Under the pieces are notes generated by a model. It ran no database searches, had not been told where the DNA came from, and saw nothing but the letters and a program-made list of their open reading frames with translations. The position numbers and the translations under genes were made by a program. From Gardnerella vaginalis (GTDB lineage: Bacteria > Actinomycetota > Actinomycetes > Actinomycetales > Bifidobacteriaceae), in the NCBI GenBank assembly GCA_946997215.1, contig CAMPUL010000016.1, positions 1 through 33,928 on the forward strand: a stretch of DNA of 33,928 nt. Direction: 5' to 3'. The stretch's first letter is position 1, and the number at the start of each line of letters is the position of its first letter. Of the stretch, positions 1-8,451 are shown piece by piece.

Positions 1-20
1 TATGTCGTAATCTTAAAAAT

Positions 21-836
21 ATGAGAATTGCACGTTTTTCCTATAATGAAGTTCCTCAATATGCGTTTGTTCAAAAAGACGAAGCAGACGGCAAGGATTA
101 TTTAGTAGCGCTAGAAGGTCATCCACTAAGCCCTCAGGGAGTTAAGCCAACAGGAAAGCGCTACGAGTTAGATGCCGATGGCGTGCGCCTGCTTGCGCCA
201 GTGATTCCTTCAAAAGTATACGGATTGGCAAAAAACTACGATACGCGTTCTGCTGAAGAGCGCGCATCTTCTGCTGCGGCCGCGTCGCATACTGCAGCAG
301 ATATGGTGATTTTTACAAAGCCGAGCACATCTGTAATTGGCCCAGACGATCCGATTGTTATTCCTGCTTTTTCGAACGATATGAATTTTGAGCCAGAAGT
401 GGCTGTTGTTATGGGCAAAATCGCCAAAAATGTGTCGGCAGATACTGCAATGGACTACGTTTTTGGCTTTACTTGCGTAAATGACGTGACTTTGCGCGAT
501 TGTGCAGGTAGCGACCCGATGTTTACGCGCGCAAAGGGCTTCGATACTTCTTGCCCACTTGGTCCATGGATTACAACCGAGCTAAATTGGCGAGACGCGC
601 ATATCTCATTTACGCTTAATGGAAAAGATGTGCCAGAGGCGAGCGGCACTACAGCGCGATTGATTCACAGTATTCCACAGCAGATTGCTGCGATTTCAAG
701 CTTCTCAACGCTTCTTCCAGGAGATGTTATTTTGACAGGAACTCCGTATCCAGCAGGAACTTTGCACGCTGGCGACGAAGCGATTGTGCATGTAGACGGT
801 ATTGGTTCGCTGCGAAATGTGATTATGCATGCGTGA
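21..836 (+). CDS. Fumarylacetoacetate hydrolase (FAH) family protein
   Basis: A 271-residue member of the FAH superfamily, which are Mg/Mn-dependent enzymes that hydrolyse, decarboxylate or isomerise 2-oxo acid-type substrates. The C-terminal catalytic fold is recognisable: an E-x-E metal motif in NFEPEVAVV (E124, E126), the following Asp in CVNDVTLRD (D155), the RAKGFDT lysine segment near residue 170, and LTGTP near residue 240. The first 60 residues form the small N-terminal domain usual for the family. ATG at 21 is chosen because the MRIARF start resembles family starts, but no good ribosome-binding site lies in the 20 bases visible and the frame is open to the window edge, so an upstream start cannot be excluded. 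It converges on the next gene. Substrate cannot be told from sequence; oxaloacetate, acylpyruvate and hydroxyhepta-diene-dioate activities all occur in the family. Confidence 0.88.
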   Translation: MRIARFSYNEVPQYAFVQKDEADGKDYLVALEGHPLSPQGVKPTGKRYELDADGVRLLAPVIPSKVYGLAKNYDTRSAEERASSAAAASHTAADMVIFTKPSTSVIGPDDPIVIPAFSNDMNFEPEVAVVMGKIAKNVSADTAMDYVFGFTCVNDVTLRDCAGSDPMFTRAKGFDTSCPLGPWITTELNWRDAHISFTLNGKDVPEASGTTARLIHSIPQQIAAISSFSTLLPGDVILTGTPYPAGTLHAGDEAIVHVDGIGSLRNVIMHA

Positions 837-858
837 GCGATTATTGATTTGACTTAAG

Positions 859-891
859 ACTACACAAAGACTACACAAAGATTACACAAAT
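859..891. repeat. 11-bp tandem repeat, three copies
   Basis: ACTACACAAAG occurs at 859-869 and 870-880, then as ATTACACAAAT at 881-891. It fills the 45-bp spacer between two convergent genes and its last copy supplies the stop codon (882-884) of the minus-strand PLP gene. No terminator-like hairpin is visible in this spacer. Confidence 0.85.
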
Positions 892-1682
892 GCGCGCGGG
901 CCAAAGATTGCCGAACCAATTCGAACCATCGTTGAACCTTCGGCAATCGCCCACGCAAAATCGCCGGACATTCCCATCGAAAGCTCTAATTTTGCAGAAT
1001 CTTGCGCGAGTTGTTCATTCACGCAATCTCTAATTTCTCGCAATTTTGCGAAACCACTTCTCACTATTTTTTCATCATCCACGCGAGCTCCAAGCGTCAT
1101 GAATCCGCGCAAATTAAGCGCCTGCAAGCTAGATATAGCGAGTGCTTCGTCAATCGCGCGTTCTGGCATGCACCCCGATTTTGTAGCTTCTCCCGAAACG
1201 TTCACTTCCAGCATAACGTCTGTGCAAAGTCCCAAATTTTGCGCGCGAGCAGATATTTTTTGCGCAAGCTCAATGCCATCAACCGACTGAATACCATTTG
1301 CGAGTGGCAAAACTTTGTTTATTTTATTGCTTTGCAACTGACCTATTAAGTAGAGCGGAATTTCGCTATTTATACCGCCATTTACACCAACGCTTAAATT
1401 CTCGCGCGCAGCTTCCTTGCGTAAAATCTCGGCTTTTGCGACAATTTCTTGCGGACGATTTTCCCCAATTACGCGCACTCCAGCACGAATTGCCGCCATA
1501 ATTTCGCCAACATCTCGCGTTTTAGTTGCAGCAAGTAGTGTAACCGACTCAGATTTGCACCCATAATGCGATTCGGCTTGAGCAATGGCGTCTTGCACGC
1601 TGTGCACGCCGTCGGCAATTTGACGCGCACGAACACAATCGACCTCAGTATTCGCTAAATCTTTTTGCGTCATATATGCCAT
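882..1682 (-). CDS. YggS/PROSC-family pyridoxal-phosphate homeostasis protein
   Basis: A 266-residue single-domain PLP-binding protein (fold-type III, alanine-racemase N-domain-like). The family binds PLP without known catalysis and helps keep vitamin B6 and amino/keto-acid pools balanced in the cytoplasm. The Schiff-base lysine is K54 in LLAATKTR; the family hallmarks IGENRPQEIVAK, LIGQLQSNKI, LEVNVSGEATKSG and LSMGMSGDFAWAIAEGSTMVRIGSAIFG all follow in order. Length is slightly above the usual 230, owing to about 25 extra N-terminal residues and an insert before LYLIGQLQ. The start at 1682 has a GGGG ribosome-binding site six bases upstream. It is the last gene of a minus-strand run with the HTH-like gene and gluQ. 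Confidence 0.93.
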   Translation of the reverse strand: MAYMTQKDLANTEVDCVRARQIADGVHSVQDAIAQAESHYGCKSESVTLLAATKTRDVGEIMAAIRAGVRVIGENRPQEIVAKAEILRKEAARENLSVGVNGGINSEIPLYLIGQLQSNKINKVLPLANGIQSVDGIELAQKISARAQNLGLCTDVMLEVNVSGEATKSGCMPERAIDEALAISSLQALNLRGFMTLGARVDDEKIVRSGFAKLREIRDCVNEQLAQDSAKLELSMGMSGDFAWAIAEGSTMVRIGSAIFGPRAFV

Positions 1683-1713
1683 TTATTGCCCCAATCTAAT
1701 CTCATAAAAACAG

Positions 1714-2022
1714 TCACACTAATTGAGGAATTTTATCACTATATTTACGACGTGCAGCTTCTGCGGTAACTCCAAGTGCCCGACCTATTGTATTCCAAGA
1801 CTGACCATTTTTGCGACTTTTGTACACAGCGTTGTTTATCTCTTTTTCAATTGCGTGACGGCGATAATTCAATCTGCTCAATTCACGAGATGGATCCCAG
1901 CGAGAATCCAAAGTTGGATCTCCTAGATCTGGTTCCGATTTTGCTTCCATTTCTTTTGAAATAATCTCGCCATATTCCGCAAGATCTTTTTGCTCTTCTT
2001 TACTCAGTTCACTAAATTTCAT
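1714..2022 (-). CDS. Small helix-turn-helix-like protein of unknown function
   Basis: A 102-residue protein not recognised as a named family. The first 30 residues are acidic and helical, the middle (residues 31-55) is charged and proline-containing, and residues 74-93 read like a helix-turn-helix: WNTIGRALGVTAEAARRKY has the alternating hydrophobic pattern and central glycine of a recognition unit. A DNA-binding role is an inference. A longer frame reaches 2112 but would overlap gluQ; ATG 2022 is chosen because GGAAGGG lies six bases upstream and because the upstream residues are simply antisense of the gluQ end. The gene lies 35 bp after gluQ and 31 bp before the PLP gene, so all three are probably cotranscribed. 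Confidence 0.72.
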   Translation of the reverse strand: MKFSELSKEEQKDLAEYGEIISKEMEAKSEPDLGDPTLDSRWDPSRELSRLNYRRHAIEKEINNAVYKSRKNGQSWNTIGRALGVTAEAARRKYSDKIPQLV

Positions 2023-2057
2023 TTCAACCCTTCCTTTTCTCAGTCTAAATACATAGT

Positions 2058-3107
2058 TTAGTCGAGGAAGGGCACGGATTTGTCGTCCAGGTTTGCGCGA
2101 ACAGAATCCCACGGCGTTTCGTCGTTTTCAAACAACGCAAGCGCATCGTTTGCACTCATATCTACAGGCTGATTTTGCTCAGGATTCTTGTATCCCAAAA
2201 GATACATGCAATAGCCAATCATGCGCTCGGCACTCCAGCCAGATTCACGAAGCGCACCAACGTCTAGCGAGTGCTTACTTTTTGCGAGTCGCTCGCCTTG
2301 AGCGTTATCAATTAGTGGCAAGTGCGCAAATTGCGGACGCACATAATGCACGCCATGAGCCGCAAAAAATCCCGATTTTTCTAGCAGCTCACCAATCCAA
2401 ATTTGAAGCGCCGCCGAACGCAGCAAATCGCGTCCGCGCACAATATCATTTACTCCGCTCAAAACGTCGTCAACAACAACCGCAAGCTGGTAGGAAAAAA
2501 CGCCATCCGCGCGGCGAACCACCATATCTCCCAAATCGCGATTAATGTTAAACGATTGCGCGCCAAAAATCGCATCTTCAAAACTCACATTTGCTTGCGG
2601 CGAATCAGCCGATGGAACAGCAAGTCGCAAAGAATGTTGCTGATTATTTTGCAAACGCTTTTCGATTTGCGCCAAGCCTTCCGAAGTTTCGCGAAGATTT
2701 CTGCACGTCCTCGGATAGCGTATAAAGCCGTCGCCTTCTTGCGGCGCTGCGATTGCGCGAATATCGGAACGCGAGCAAAAACAAGGGTAAATCAGGGAAT
2801 TTCCGTCGTCGTCTTGCAAAGATTCTAGCGCCTCAAGAGCTTCTTGGTAGATTGCAGTGCGCTCATGCTGATAAGTCGGCTCGCCAACCCAATCAAGACC
2901 AGCCCAATGCAAATCGTCAATCACTCGCGCGCTGGAATCCTTCGGCATTCGCGCAATATCGAGATCTTCCAGACGCAAAATCATGCTTCCACCTTGCGAT
3001 TTTGCAGAAAGCCAAGCAGTCAACATTGCTACCATATTGCCAATATGCATGCGCCCAGAAGGAGTGGGTGCGAAACGTCCAATTGCAATAGTTGACTTCG
3101 AAAACAT
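2058..3107 (-). CDS. gluQ: Glutamyl-Q tRNA(Asp) synthetase
   Basis: A 349-residue paralogue of the glutamyl-tRNA synthetase catalytic domain that lacks the anticodon-binding domain; the family glutamylates queuosine in tRNA(Asp). Visible marks are RFAPTPSGRMHIGN (class I HIGH-type motif, residues 21-24), the RLEDLD segment, a zinc site of C109-x-C111, Y131 and C135 typical of GluQ proteins, and LAKSK at 274-278 in the KMSKS position. It is somewhat longer than the usual 300 residues. The last 60 or so residues (after AERMIGYCMYLLGY) are shorter than any anticodon-binding domain, which separates it from GltX. The start context is weak (a short purine run upstream), but the protein starts just before the conserved IGRFAPTPSG. 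Confidence 0.92.
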   Translation of the reverse strand: MFSKSTIAIGRFAPTPSGRMHIGNMVAMLTAWLSAKSQGGSMILRLEDLDIARMPKDSSARVIDDLHWAGLDWVGEPTYQHERTAIYQEALEALESLQDDDGNSLIYPCFCSRSDIRAIAAPQEGDGFIRYPRTCRNLRETSEGLAQIEKRLQNNQQHSLRLAVPSADSPQANVSFEDAIFGAQSFNINRDLGDMVVRRADGVFSYQLAVVVDDVLSGVNDIVRGRDLLRSAALQIWIGELLEKSGFFAAHGVHYVRPQFAHLPLIDNAQGERLAKSKHSLDVGALRESGWSAERMIGYCMYLLGYKNPEQNQPVDMSANDALALFENDETPWDSVRANLDDKSVPFLD

Positions 3108-3173
3108 TATTCCGTCTTTCTTAATACCTTTTTAATAAGCACAAGCTTGCAAAACATAAACTTGTAAAATAAA

Positions 3174-3209
3174 AAGCGCGTAACGCATTCATACTAGCAT
3201 TACACGCTT
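3174..3209 (-). terminator. Intrinsic terminator of the aquaporin gene
   Basis: A 13-bp stem with two G-U pairs in the transcript (3174-3186 pairing with 3197-3209) and a 10-nt loop. On the minus strand it is followed by a U-rich tract (complement of 3166-3175). It sits about 70 bp after the glpF stop and ahead of gluQ, separating the two transcripts. Confidence 0.85.
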
Positions 3210-3217
3210 CTTACAAC

Positions 3218-3257
3218 CGCAATTAATCGCAATTAATCACAATCAACCGCAATCAAT
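3218..3257. repeat. 10-bp tandem repeat, four degenerate copies
   Basis: CGCAATTAAT at 3218-3227 and 3228-3237, CACAATCAAC at 3238-3247 and CGCAATCAAT at 3248-3257, between the aquaporin stop codon and its terminator. Confidence 0.85.
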
Positions 3258-3277
3258 AACAGTTAAAAGCAACCGTT

Positions 3278-4009
3278 TTACGCAAATAGCGACTTAAACA
3301 TAAGCACACCCAAAATTGCGCCAGCAATAGGAGCAACCACTGGGATCCACGCCTCGCCCCAGCGAGAAGAACCCTTGTGTGGAATTGGCAAAATGGCGTG
3401 AAGTAAGCGCGGCATAAGGTCTCGAGCAGGATTCAAAGCAGGACCAGTCGGGCCGCCCATAGAAGTCACCAATCCCCAAACAACAAAGCCAACTACGATT
3501 GAAGCGCCAGCCAAATTCTTCTCTCCCCAAGGAGAAGTTAGGCAGCAAAGAGCTGCCAAAACAAGCACGAGCGTGCCAAAGAATTCGTTTAGGAAGTAGT
3601 TAAGCTTGTTATTGTAAGCATCCGTAGTGCAGAACGTGCCAAGAATTGCCTCTGGTTCTTCTGTCTCGTTGTAATGCGGCAAATAAGTTACGTACACAAT
3701 AAGCTGACCGACCAACGCGCCCAAAAGCTGCGCCACAATATAAGGTGCAACATTTTGCCAAGGGAACATGCCATTTACAGCTTGTGCAATTGTCATAGCA
3801 GGATTTATGTGCGCACCAGAAATTCCGCCAAACATGAGCACTGGGAACATAACGCCAAAACCGTAGCCCATAGCAATGTTTAACCAGCCTGCGTGATGAC
3901 CTTTAGTGTTTTTAAGTTCAACATTGGCAACAGCTCCATTGCCAAAAATCATGAGAATGGCAGTTCCAATAAACTCGGCTGCCAACATTACTGTAAATGA
4001 ATGTTGCAT
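3278..4009 (-). CDS. glpF: MIP-family aquaporin, glycerol facilitator type
   Basis: A 243-residue integral membrane channel of the major intrinsic protein family with six predicted helices and two half-helix pore loops. The two NPA boxes are at residues 69-71 (GAHINPAMT) and 193-195 (ALNPARDLMPR). The Asp after the second NPA-Arg (D197) is the residue that distinguishes glycerol facilitators from water-selective aquaporins, so glycerol or other small polyols are the likely substrates. Length is normal for a compact GlpF. ATG 4009 has a GAAGGA site seven bases upstream. No glycerol kinase or dehydrogenase is adjacent. It has its own terminator downstream and possibly a regulated leader upstream (see 4168-4337). 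Confidence 0.92.
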   Translation of the reverse strand: MQHSFTVMLAAEFIGTAILMIFGNGAVANVELKNTKGHHAGWLNIAMGYGFGVMFPVLMFGGISGAHINPAMTIAQAVNGMFPWQNVAPYIVAQLLGALVGQLIVYVTYLPHYNETEEPEAILGTFCTTDAYNNKLNYFLNEFFGTLVLVLAALCCLTSPWGEKNLAGASIVVGFVVWGLVTSMGGPTGPALNPARDLMPRLLHAILPIPHKGSSRWGEAWIPVVAPIAGAILGVLMFKSLFA

Positions 4010-4167
4010 GGTCCTTCGATCCTTCTTAATTGTTTTGCTGCTACTTAATAAATCATTTTCAAAGAAGCTAAGAAAATGAATACAGCAATTATTATTCCAA
4101 CAATTATTCTTTGATAGTTTCCCCTATGAACACGACACTGCGAGTAAATATCAAATAGTCATATATC

Positions 4168-4198
4168 AAAAGAGGCTCACCACCTTGGCGAGCCTCTT
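4168..4198 (-). terminator. Intrinsic terminator-like hairpin in the glpF upstream region
   Basis: The perfect stem AAGAGGCTC/GAGCCTCTT (4170-4178, 4190-4198) has an 11-nt loop. Only the minus strand has a U run after it (complement of 4168-4171); the plus strand continues ACTAC, so it does not terminate toward ppk. The U run is short, so termination may be partial, as in an attenuator. Confidence 0.6.
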
Positions 4199-4337
4199 AC
4201 TACAAAAACAATCTTGCGGATTCATCTGCACAACATCCTCGTTGCAACGGTAAAAGTCTTAAGTATCCGTCCAACGTAATTGGAATCTAACATCCATACA
4301 TTTTTGTGGGTTACCGCTCTTTTAATTTGTTCTTGTG
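4168..4337 (-). ncRNA. Candidate minus-strand leader or small RNA upstream of glpF
   Basis: In the 563-bp gap between glpF and ppk the minus strand shows a promoter-like pair, TTTACT (4367-4372) and GATAAT (4344-4349), with a 17-bp spacer. About 140 nt later there is a 9-bp perfect hairpin (4170-4178 with 4190-4198) followed by UUUU. This could be a short independent RNA of about 170 nt, or the attenuated 5' leader of glpF, whose start codon is 158 bp further on in the same direction. The transcript includes the perfect 10-bp palindrome CGTTGCAACG at 4240-4249. No known riboswitch class was recognised. Existence of the RNA is an inference. Confidence 0.4.
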
Positions 4338-4572
4338 ATTATTATTATCGCTGCTTTTTACTTAAGAGTAAAGTGCAAAATCGCTTTTGTTAATATATTG
4401 TAATTAGTGTTCATTCGCACATAAAAAATAGATGGTTTTGCATCATTTTGTGAACATGCAATGGTTGTCATGTTCAAATGCGTTCACATATTGAAGATGT
4501 CGGCGTGTCGAACACTAGCCGCCGCCGACACTCAGTCGCGCACATCCCTTACAGCGCATACAATTACGGAGT

Positions 4573-6810
4573 ATGGTACAAATTTTTGACGCTCCCTCAA
4601 AGGCGATTCTGCGCGGCCAGATTGCAGAGCACATCGCCGAAGACGAAAAGGCAGAAAAGCGTGAAGCTCGTGAGGGCGAGCTACCGTTGCCAAAAGATCG
4701 CTTCTTTGACCGCGAGCTTAGCTGGTTAAAGTTCAATCGTCGCGTGCTTGAGTTAGCGCAAAATACCGATTTACCACTTCTTGAACGCGCTAATTTTGCA
4801 GCCATCTTTGCCTCCAACCTAGACGAGTTCTTTATGGTTCGAGTTGCAGGCTTAAAGCGCAGAATCGACTCAGGAATCGCAGTAACCGCAGCAAGTGGGC
4901 TTAGTCCACGTCAACAATTGCGCGCAATTAGTGATGTTACGCATCGTCGTCAAGATGAGCATGCGCATTATGTTATTGACCACATTTTGCCAGAACTTGC
5001 TAAGCAGCGCATTGTTATGCTCAGCTGGGATAAGCTTACGCAATCCGAAAAAGATAGGCTTTCAGACTATTATCGCAAGCAGGTTTTTCCAGTATTAACG
5101 CCACTTGCGGTAGATCCTGCACACCCGTTCCCATATATTTCTGGCAAGTCAATCAACTTGGCTGTTATTGTAGAAAATCCAAATTCTGGAAAGTCGCATT
5201 TTGCTCGCGTAAAGATTCCAGATAATTTGAATCGTCTTGTTCCAGTTGATGATTTAACAGACGAAGAAGGCCGCGAAGAGCGCTACGGATTCATTACTAT
5301 GGAAAAGTTGATTGCAGCGCATTTGGAATCGCTTTTCCCAGGCATGATTATTAAGGAAGCGCGATCTTTCCGCGTTACGCGTAACGAAGATATTGACGTT
5401 GAGGAAGACGATGCAGAAAACTTGCTCAACGCTATGGAAAAGGAGCTTTTGCGCCGCAGGTTTGGACCGCCTATTCGTCTTGAGATTTCCGACGAAGCTA
5501 GCCCATTCTTGTCTCAGCTTCTTGCCAATCAATTGCGCGTAAGCCCTGAGGAAGTCTATCGTTTGCCTTCGCCGCTAGATATGACGGTTCTTTTTGAATT
5601 GCAAGCGCTCGATCGACCAGATTTGAAGTATCGTCCGTTTATTCCTACTACAAATCGTCAGATTGCAGAAGTGGAAACTAGCCACGCGCAAGATATTTTC
5701 GCTTCGATTCGCGAGCACGATATTTTGTTGCATCACCCTTACGATTCCTTCTCTACTTCTGTTCAAGCGTTCTTGGCACAGGCGGCAGCAGATCCAAAAG
5801 TGCTTGCAATTAAGCAAACGCTGTACCGCACGTCTAGCAATTCGCCGATTATTGACGCTCTTGTAGACGCGGCTCACGCTGGCAAGCAGGTGCTTGCGCT
5901 TGTTGAGATTAAAGCGCGATTCGACGAAGATGCCAACATTGCTTGGGCGCGTAAGCTTGAGCGTGCAGGCGTTCACGTTGTTTACGGCATTGTTGGATTA
6001 AAGACGCATTGCAAGCTTTCGCTTGTGGTTCGCCAAGAAGCCGAGGGATTGCGCCGCTATTGCCACGTTGGAACTGGCAACTACAATCCTAAGACGGCTC
6101 GCCTTTACACAGATTTGGGCTTGCTTACTTGCGATCCTGTAGTTGGTCAAGATTTGACTCGCTTGTTTAATCAGCTTTCGGGTTATGCTCCAAAGTCTAG
6201 CTTCCATCGCTTGCTTGTAGCTCCTCGCACAGTTCGAACTGGCATTATTGAGCGAATCCGCAGGGAAGAGGCGGCGGCTCTTGCTGGAAAAGAAGCGTGG
6301 ATTAAGATTAAAGTCAATTCTGTTGTTGACGAAAAGACGATTGACGCTTTGTATCGTGCAGCTCAAGCTGGCGTAAAGATTGACATTGTGGAGCGTGGAA
6401 TTTGCTCGCTAAAGCCTGGCATTGAAGGCTTGAGCGAGAATATTCGCGTTCGCTCTATTCTTGGCAGATTCCTTGAGCACAGCCGAATCTACGCTTTTGC
6501 TAATTCTTGCGGTCCGCAAATTGGCGATGGTCCTGCAAGCGGTCCAGAAGTGTGGATTGGTTCGGCAGATCTAATGCACCGCAACCTTGATAGGCGCGTT
6601 GAAACGCTGGTTCGCATAAGCGCTCCAGATCAGGTGGAAGCGTTGATTCAGTACATTGACTTGCAAATGGCGGATTCAACGGTTTCTTGGTGGATGGATG
6701 GCGACGGCACTTACACGTTGCATTCTCGCGATGCAGAAGGCAGGCCATTGGTAGATAGCCAGGAATACTTGATTCGCACGCATACGCGTAAGCCGCGCGG
6801 TGTTAATTAG
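4573..6810 (+). CDS. ppk: Polyphosphate kinase PPK1
   Basis: A 745-residue PPK1, which reversibly transfers the ATP gamma-phosphate to inorganic polyphosphate. All four domains are visible: N-terminal helical domain with [12 protein letters not shown] (43-54) and [10 protein letters not shown], the head domain with [15 protein letters not shown], and two phospholipase D-like catalytic domains. The phosphorylated histidine is H479 in [12 protein letters not shown] and the second catalytic histidine is H636 in LEHSRIYAF; the 157-residue separation equals that of the E. coli enzyme. Length is in the family range. The start is not certain: GGAG sits only one base before ATG 4573, but the residues up to 42 look like a bifidobacterial PPK N-terminus and no other Met precedes the conserved core. 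It is monocistronic, with a terminator straight after. Confidence 0.95.
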   Translation: MVQIFDAPSKAILRGQIAEHIAEDEKAEKREAREGELPLPKDRFFDRELSWLKFNRRVLELAQNTDLPLLERANFAAIFASNLDEFFMVRVAGLKRRIDSGIAVTAASGLSPRQQLRAISDVTHRRQDEHAHYVIDHILPELAKQRIVMLSWDKLTQSEKDRLSDYYRKQVFPVLTPLAVDPAHPFPYISGKSINLAVIVENPNSGKSHFARVKIPDNLNRLVPVDDLTDEEGREERYGFITMEKLIAAHLESLFPGMIIKEARSFRVTRNEDIDVEEDDAENLLNAMEKELLRRRFGPPIRLEISDEASPFLSQLLANQLRVSPEEVYRLPSPLDMTVLFELQALDRPDLKYRPFIPTTNRQIAEVETSHAQDIFASIREHDILLHHPYDSFSTSVQAFLAQAAADPKVLAIKQTLYRTSSNSPIIDALVDAAHAGKQVLALVEIKARFDEDANIAWARKLERAGVHVVYGIVGLKTHCKLSLVVRQEAEGLRRYCHVGTGNYNPKTARLYTDLGLLTCDPVVGQDLTRLFNQLSGYAPKSSFHRLLVAPRTVRTGIIERIRREEAAALAGKEAWIKIKVNSVVDEKTIDALYRAAQAGVKIDIVERGICSLKPGIEGLSENIRVRSILGRFLEHSRIYAFANSCGPQIGDGPASGPEVWIGSADLMHRNLDRRVETLVRISAPDQVEALIQYIDLQMADSTVSWWMDGDGTYTLHSRDAEGRPLVDSQEYLIRTHTRKPRGVN

Positions 6811-6824
6811 CTTACGATTAGCCA

Positions 6825-6854
6825 AAAGCCAGGGCATTTAGCTCTGGCTTTTTT
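6825..6854 (+). terminator. Intrinsic terminator of ppk
   Basis: An 11-bp stem with one G-U pair, AAAGCCAGGGC (6825-6835) with GCTCTGGCTTT (6841-6851), loop ATTTA, and a run of six T (6849-6854). It begins 14 bases after the ppk stop codon. Confidence 0.92.
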
Positions 6855-6887
6855 GCTCCTACTGCCTTCGAGATTTGCCCAAGATTT

Positions 6888-7078
6888 GTTACATTTGTCT
6901 CTCTCGCGAGACATTTGTAACGCTGGCGGTTCCCCGACTTTGTACCAAATTTGGCAAATAGTTCGCGCGTTACAGCGCGCTCACGTCTTCGCTTGCGTTG
7001 AAAGCACACCGTGCTTTCAACTCTGAGCAAGCTCAGCGCTCCGAATTACCTTTTCGCGCTACGCTCTAAGCGAAAAGG
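6888..7078. repeat. Cluster of consecutive inverted repeats (hairpin chain)
   Basis: This gene-free stretch between the ppk terminator and the FKBP terminator holds a series of separate dyads. Arm GTTACATTTGTCTC (6888-6901) faces GAGACATTTGTAAC (6908-6921), with two internal T-T mismatches. CCAAATTTGG is at 6945-6954, and GCGCG faces CGCGC around 6965-6980. An 11-bp perfect stem GTTGAAAGCAC (6997-7007) pairs with GTGCTTTCAAC (7011-7021). CTGAGC (7023-7028) pairs with GCTCAG (7031-7036), and CCTTTTCGC (7049-7057) with GCGAAAAGG (7070-7078). There is no coding signature. A mobile intergenic palindromic repeat family or a structured RNA are the two options. Confidence 0.7.
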
Positions 7079-7095
7079 CAGGTCGTAGCGCGTAT

Positions 7096-7130
7096 AAAAA
7101 TGCCGCGCAAGATTTATTCAAGCGCGGCAT
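7096..7130 (-). terminator. Intrinsic terminator of the FKBP gene
   Basis: A 9-bp perfect stem ATGCCGCGC (7100-7108) with GCGCGGCAT (7122-7130), followed on the minus strand by UUUUU (complement of 7096-7100). It lies 54 bp after the FKBP stop codon. Confidence 0.85.
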
Positions 7131-7183
7131 AACATTAATCGCAGTTTAATCGCAAGTTAACTTGCAACTGAATTCGCAACTAA

Positions 7184-8179
7184 TCACGAAGCGTAGAGAA
7201 TATCTACAACAAAGTAAAGCGTTGAATTTGCAGGAATCGTTACGTTTCCTTTTGCGTCCTTCTTGTCTTCTTTGCCATATCCATCTTCTGGTGGAATAAC
7301 CAAAAGAACTTGAGATCCAACTTTCTTTCCAGCTAAGCCTTTAGTCCATCCTGGAATAACTTGACCAGCTAGCGAGAAGTCTGCAGGAGTACCGCGCTTC
7401 CATGATGAATCAAATTGATACAATTTTCCGTCTTTATCAGTAGTCCATCCAGTGTAATGAGCGGTGACTGTGCTTTTTGCGTCCACCGTTTTGCCAGTTC
7501 CTTCAATCAAAGTCTGAGAAACCAACTTTCCGTCTGGCACGTAGTTATTTTTATCTAACGATGGTTCTCCAGTTTTACTAAGAGTTACCTTCGGCAGATT
7601 TTCAGGAATATCCTTAACTTTGTTGCCTGTTGCACGATCAAGAGTTTTCATTGCAGAAACAAGAGTTAACACCATTACGTACGCGTCTTGCTTAGTTTGT
7701 GGATTTGCAGGAATTCCAAACGCAATCGTGGAATTAATCTTCCTGCCCTTAAGCAGCGTGTAGTAAGACTTGCTAGTAACACCCTTTTTAACAACAATTG
7801 AGCAGTCTGGCTTGCCTTGCTTCCATGTGTTCATAAGCTCTTTGCCGCTTTTAGCGTTGTATACAATGCCATTAGCGCACACGCGACTATTTTCTGGGAT
7901 TTTAGTGCCATTTCCATCTTGCAAAATGGCGTAAGAATTTGGCTTAACATCTATAGGTGCTGTTAATTCAACCTTTGGCTGCTTTCCTAAAGCTCCGCTA
8001 GCCTTAACGCCGCTTAAAACGCTCATTCCAGCTGCATTTGCTTCACTGCTTGCTGCACCATTGCTTGACTCGCTGTTTGCGCTACAAGATGCTAATCCAA
8101 AGCACATGGCAATTGCGCTCGCAGCACAAATTACTCGAGTTATAACTGATTTAGTCAAATTTAATTTGGTTTTTGTCAT
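7184..8179 (-). CDS. FKBP-type peptidyl-prolyl isomerase lipoprotein
   Basis: A 331-residue secreted lipoprotein. Residues 1-31 are a signal peptide with basic start and hydrophobic core, ending in lipobox LASC with C32 as the lipidated residue. Residues 33-60 are a Ser/Ala/Asn linker. The FKBP domain spans roughly 215-331: VTAHYTGWTTD, FDSSWKRGTPADFSL, VIPGWTKGLAGKKVGSQVLLVIPPEDGYG and the final beta strand TLYFVVDILYA carry the usual active-site aromatics. The middle region (60-210) is not a clear FKBP copy, though it may be a degenerate one as in related two-domain actinobacterial lipoproteins. The likely role is prolyl isomerisation of exported proteins at the outer face of the membrane. 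No strong ribosome-binding site precedes ATG 8179, so the start is moderately sure. It is transcribed alone, with its own terminator. Confidence 0.9.
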   Translation of the reverse strand: MTKTKLNLTKSVITRVICAASAIAMCFGLASCSANSESSNGAASSEANAAGMSVLSGVKASGALGKQPKVELTAPIDVKPNSYAILQDGNGTKIPENSRVCANGIVYNAKSGKELMNTWKQGKPDCSIVVKKGVTSKSYYTLLKGRKINSTIAFGIPANPQTKQDAYVMVLTLVSAMKTLDRATGNKVKDIPENLPKVTLSKTGEPSLDKNNYVPDGKLVSQTLIEGTGKTVDAKSTVTAHYTGWTTDKDGKLYQFDSSWKRGTPADFSLAGQVIPGWTKGLAGKKVGSQVLLVIPPEDGYGKEDKKDAKGNVTIPANSTLYFVVDILYAS

Positions 8180-8200
8180 AAGTTTAAGACTATAACTTGC

Positions 8201-8300
8201 ATGTGATTTTGGTGCGATTTTAGTGTGATTTAACTAGCGATTTTAGCGCGATTTTAGCGCGATTTTAGTGCGATTTAGGCGTGATTCAAGTGTGATTTAT
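8201..8300. repeat. Degenerate 11-12-bp tandem repeat upstream of two divergent genes
   Basis: About eight copies of a G(C/T)GATTTTAG(C/T)-like unit run through this 100-bp stretch: three consecutive near-perfect copies lie at about 8237-8270, flanked by decayed ones. It lies in the 272-bp divergent gap between the FKBP gene (-) and the two-TM protein gene (+), just upstream of a plausible plus-strand promoter. Confidence 0.8.
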
Positions 8301-8338
8301 TGCGCAAAACATCAAACCTTATAAAAGATTAGTAAAGA

Positions 8339-8366
8339 TTGTAGAATAGATAGCAGTGGATACAAT
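8339..8366 (+). promoter_or_regulatory. Possible promoter of the 8452 gene
   Basis: TTGTAG (8339-8344) and TACAAT (8361-8366) are separated by 16 bp. The -10 is one base from consensus while the -35 matches only in TTG. It would give a 5' leader of about 80 bases before ATG 8452. Confidence 0.4.
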
Positions 8367-8451
8367 ATAACGAATTTAGAATTACGTTAATAAGTTTGTG
8401 CGCGTGCGGGGTTACTAATTGGCGGCGTGCCAAGCTTAAGAAAGAGGTTTG

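Noticed and set aside
2023..2112. N-terminal extension of the small HTH-like protein
   Set aside because: It would overlap the gluQ end, while a good ribosome-binding site supports ATG 2022.
4166..4225. 19-codon leader peptide gene on the minus strand
   Set aside because: Short, with a ribosome-binding site 11 bases away and no known homologue; kept only as part of the leader idea.
6818..7030. 70-codon minus-strand frame over the ppk terminator and hairpin chain
   Set aside because: It runs through a terminator and palindromes, has no ribosome-binding site and its residues mirror the repeats.
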